A DNA stretch of 33,993 nt. It comes from an uncultured Rhodospirillales bacterium. GTDB taxonomy: Bacteria; Pseudomonadota; Alphaproteobacteria; RF32; CAG-239. Under the pieces are notes generated by a model. The model was not told the DNA's origin. It saw nothing but the letters and a program-made list of their open reading frames with translations, and made no database searches. Below are positions 33,036-33,993 of this stretch, piece by piece. The stretch spans positions 1 through 33,993 of the forward strand of contig CACYYO010000014.1 of NCBI GenBank assembly GCA_902778645.1. The letters are read 5' to 3'. Position numbers and translations under genes: made by a program. Position 1 is the stretch's first letter. Each line of letters starts with the position of its first letter.

Positions 33036-33758
33036 ATGTTAGAAAAAAATACGATTTCCTGTGCTGTCTTGGCATTAGGTGTTGCTTTGGGCGGTTTTTT
33101 CCCGGGGTATTACTATTATCATGCGCAACGAGACAACCGCACCGTGACTGTTAAAGGTTTATCTGAAATGAATGTTAAGGCTAATCTTGCCTTGTGGAAG
33201 ATTAAATTTAAGACGACCGGCAATAACTTAGATACCTTACAGCAAAAAATGAGCAAAGATTTGCAGACTATTCAGGCTTATTTGAAAAAACAGGGTTTTA
33301 CGGAAGAGGAAATTATCATCGGTCGTATGAACACCAATGATTTAATGACGAATCCATATCGTGACGCTAAAGCTGAGGAATCTCGTTATATTCTTGATCA
33401 AACCGTCACTGTTCGCAGTGAAAAAGTTGACTTGACCGAATCGGCTTTACGAGAAATTGGGGCATTGGTTTCTGATGGCATTATTTTTGATAATCAAGAT
33501 TACGGTTCGCCGGTTTCTTATCTGTTTACCGACATTAATCAGGTTAAACCGCAAATGCTTGAGCAGGCGACGCAAAATGCCAAGCAGGCGGCAGAAGAAT
33601 TTGCCAAGAGTTCCGGCAGTATGGTCGGACAGATTAAAACGGCTAATCAGGGGGTGTTCTCCATTTTACCTCGTGAGCAAATCCCCGGGGCTAACGAATC
33701 GGAGCAGATTGATAAAACCATTCGTGTGGTCTCGACCATCGTTTATTATTTAGATTAA
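33036..33758 (+). CDS. SIMPL (DUF541) domain protein, envelope
   Basis: A 240-residue protein with an N-terminal membrane anchor (TISCAVLALGVALGGFFPGY) followed by a SIMPL/DUF541 domain. It shows RTVTVKGLSEMNVKANLALW at the start, then LQTIQAYLKKQGFTEEEI, YILDQTVTVRSEKVDL and a closing RVVSTIVYYLD strand. Such proteins sit in the periplasm, sometimes linked to stress responses or kinase signalling; the function is not set. AGGAG lies six bases before ATG 33036; an in-frame GTG at 33033 is less well spaced. It is divergent from the LysR-type gene. Confidence 0.88.
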   Translation: MLEKNTISCAVLALGVALGGFFPGYYYYHAQRDNRTVTVKGLSEMNVKANLALWKIKFKTTGNNLDTLQQKMSKDLQTIQAYLKKQGFTEEEIIIGRMNTNDLMTNPYRDAKAEESRYILDQTVTVRSEKVDLTESALREIGALVSDGIIFDNQDYGSPVSYLFTDINQVKPQMLEQATQNAKQAAEEFAKSSGSMVGQIKTANQGVFSILPREQIPGANESEQIDKTIRVVSTIVYYLD

Positions 33759-33792
33759 TGTTCGGTCTCGGAGAGAGACTGGTAAAGGGCAT

Positions 33793-33952
33793 CGTCATTC
33801 TGAACATCGTGAAGGATCTCGTGAGATTCCGGCTCGGAGGCCGGAATGACTTTCTTTCTCTCACGTCATACCCGAACTTGATTCGGGTATCCATGTTGAG
33901 GCGCGTAGGGAGCAACTAGCGTGAGCTAGTTGGGGATTGCGCCTGCGCAATC
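33793..33952. repeat. Cluster of intergenic hairpin repeats
   Basis: Four consecutive perfect hairpins follow the SIMPL gene. ATTCCGGC/GCCGGAAT (33826-33847) lies inside a wider GTCATTC/GAATGAC pair (33794-33850). ATACCCGAA/TTCGGGTAT is at 33868-33890, CAACTAGC/GCTAGTTG at 33913-33932 and GATTGCGC/GCGCAATC at 33935-33952. No coding frame here looks real. GTCATnC-flanked and CCCGAA-TTCGGG palindromes are known as dispersed intergenic repeats in some alphaproteobacteria; the exact family is not identified. Confidence 0.75.
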
Positions 33953-33993
33953 TTTGTGTTATACATAAGGCATGAAGTTCAAAAAGCAGACAA

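Noticed and set aside
33691-33915. 74-codon minus-strand frame at the right end
   Set aside because: It lies over the hairpin repeat cluster and the end of the SIMPL gene; repeats often give such frames.

Overview
The window is a gene-dense, moderately AT-rich chromosome segment from an alphaproteobacterium. The best marker is a full-length CcrM-type GANTC adenine methyltransferase (29446-30558). It is supported by a cysteine-free bL33 of alphaproteobacterial type and by the cluster Ppx/GppA - rlmE - mltB - rlpA - dacA - tmk - holB - tatD - metallo-beta-lactamase. The low G+C and small intergenic spaces fit an uncultured, possibly host-associated lineage, but the species cannot be named from the sequence.

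Layout. 1-1177 is the 5' part of metG (minus), followed by a small DUF559 endonuclease-like gene bracketed by palindromes, then two unrecognised minus-strand genes (1961-3103) that are more G+C-rich than their neighbours and lack a normal Shine-Dalgarno. 3350-6439 is a plus-strand tripartite export operon of the MacAB type (adaptor, ATPase, permease). 6483-11680 runs on the minus strand: a small membrane protein, bcp, a DUF2207 protein with lemA, glyA and rpiB. A strong promoter at 11783 drives tRNA-Cys and tRNA-Asn on the plus strand.

The most interesting region is 12012-17691. The 3' end of tRNA-Asn plus its terminator (54 bp) is repeated 5.6 kb away with 51 of 54 bases identical, which is the signature of an element integrated at a tRNA gene. 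The island carries a candidate structured RNA (12066-12220), a fused nuclease/adenine-methylase protein that looks like a single-chain (type IIG-like) restriction-modification enzyme, an AAA/DUF4143 ATPase preceded by three copies of an 11-bp operator-like sequence, an intergenic region with two DnaA-box repeats, and a secreted cysteine-containing protein. No integrase is visible.

17693-28049 is a long, tightly packed minus-strand operon of housekeeping genes: two tandem Ppx/GppA paralogues, rlmE, the cell-wall genes mltB, rlpA and dacA, tmk and holB for DNA replication, tatD, a metallo-beta-lactamase-fold hydrolase and a DHH phosphoesterase. Several of these genes overlap by 1-17 bp, which suggests translational coupling. 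The rest holds preA (without preT), ccrM with a CtrA-like box and a GANTC site upstream, rpmG, a small two-helix membrane protein, queH, a LysR-type regulator divergent from a SIMPL-domain protein, and a closing cluster of intergenic hairpin repeats.
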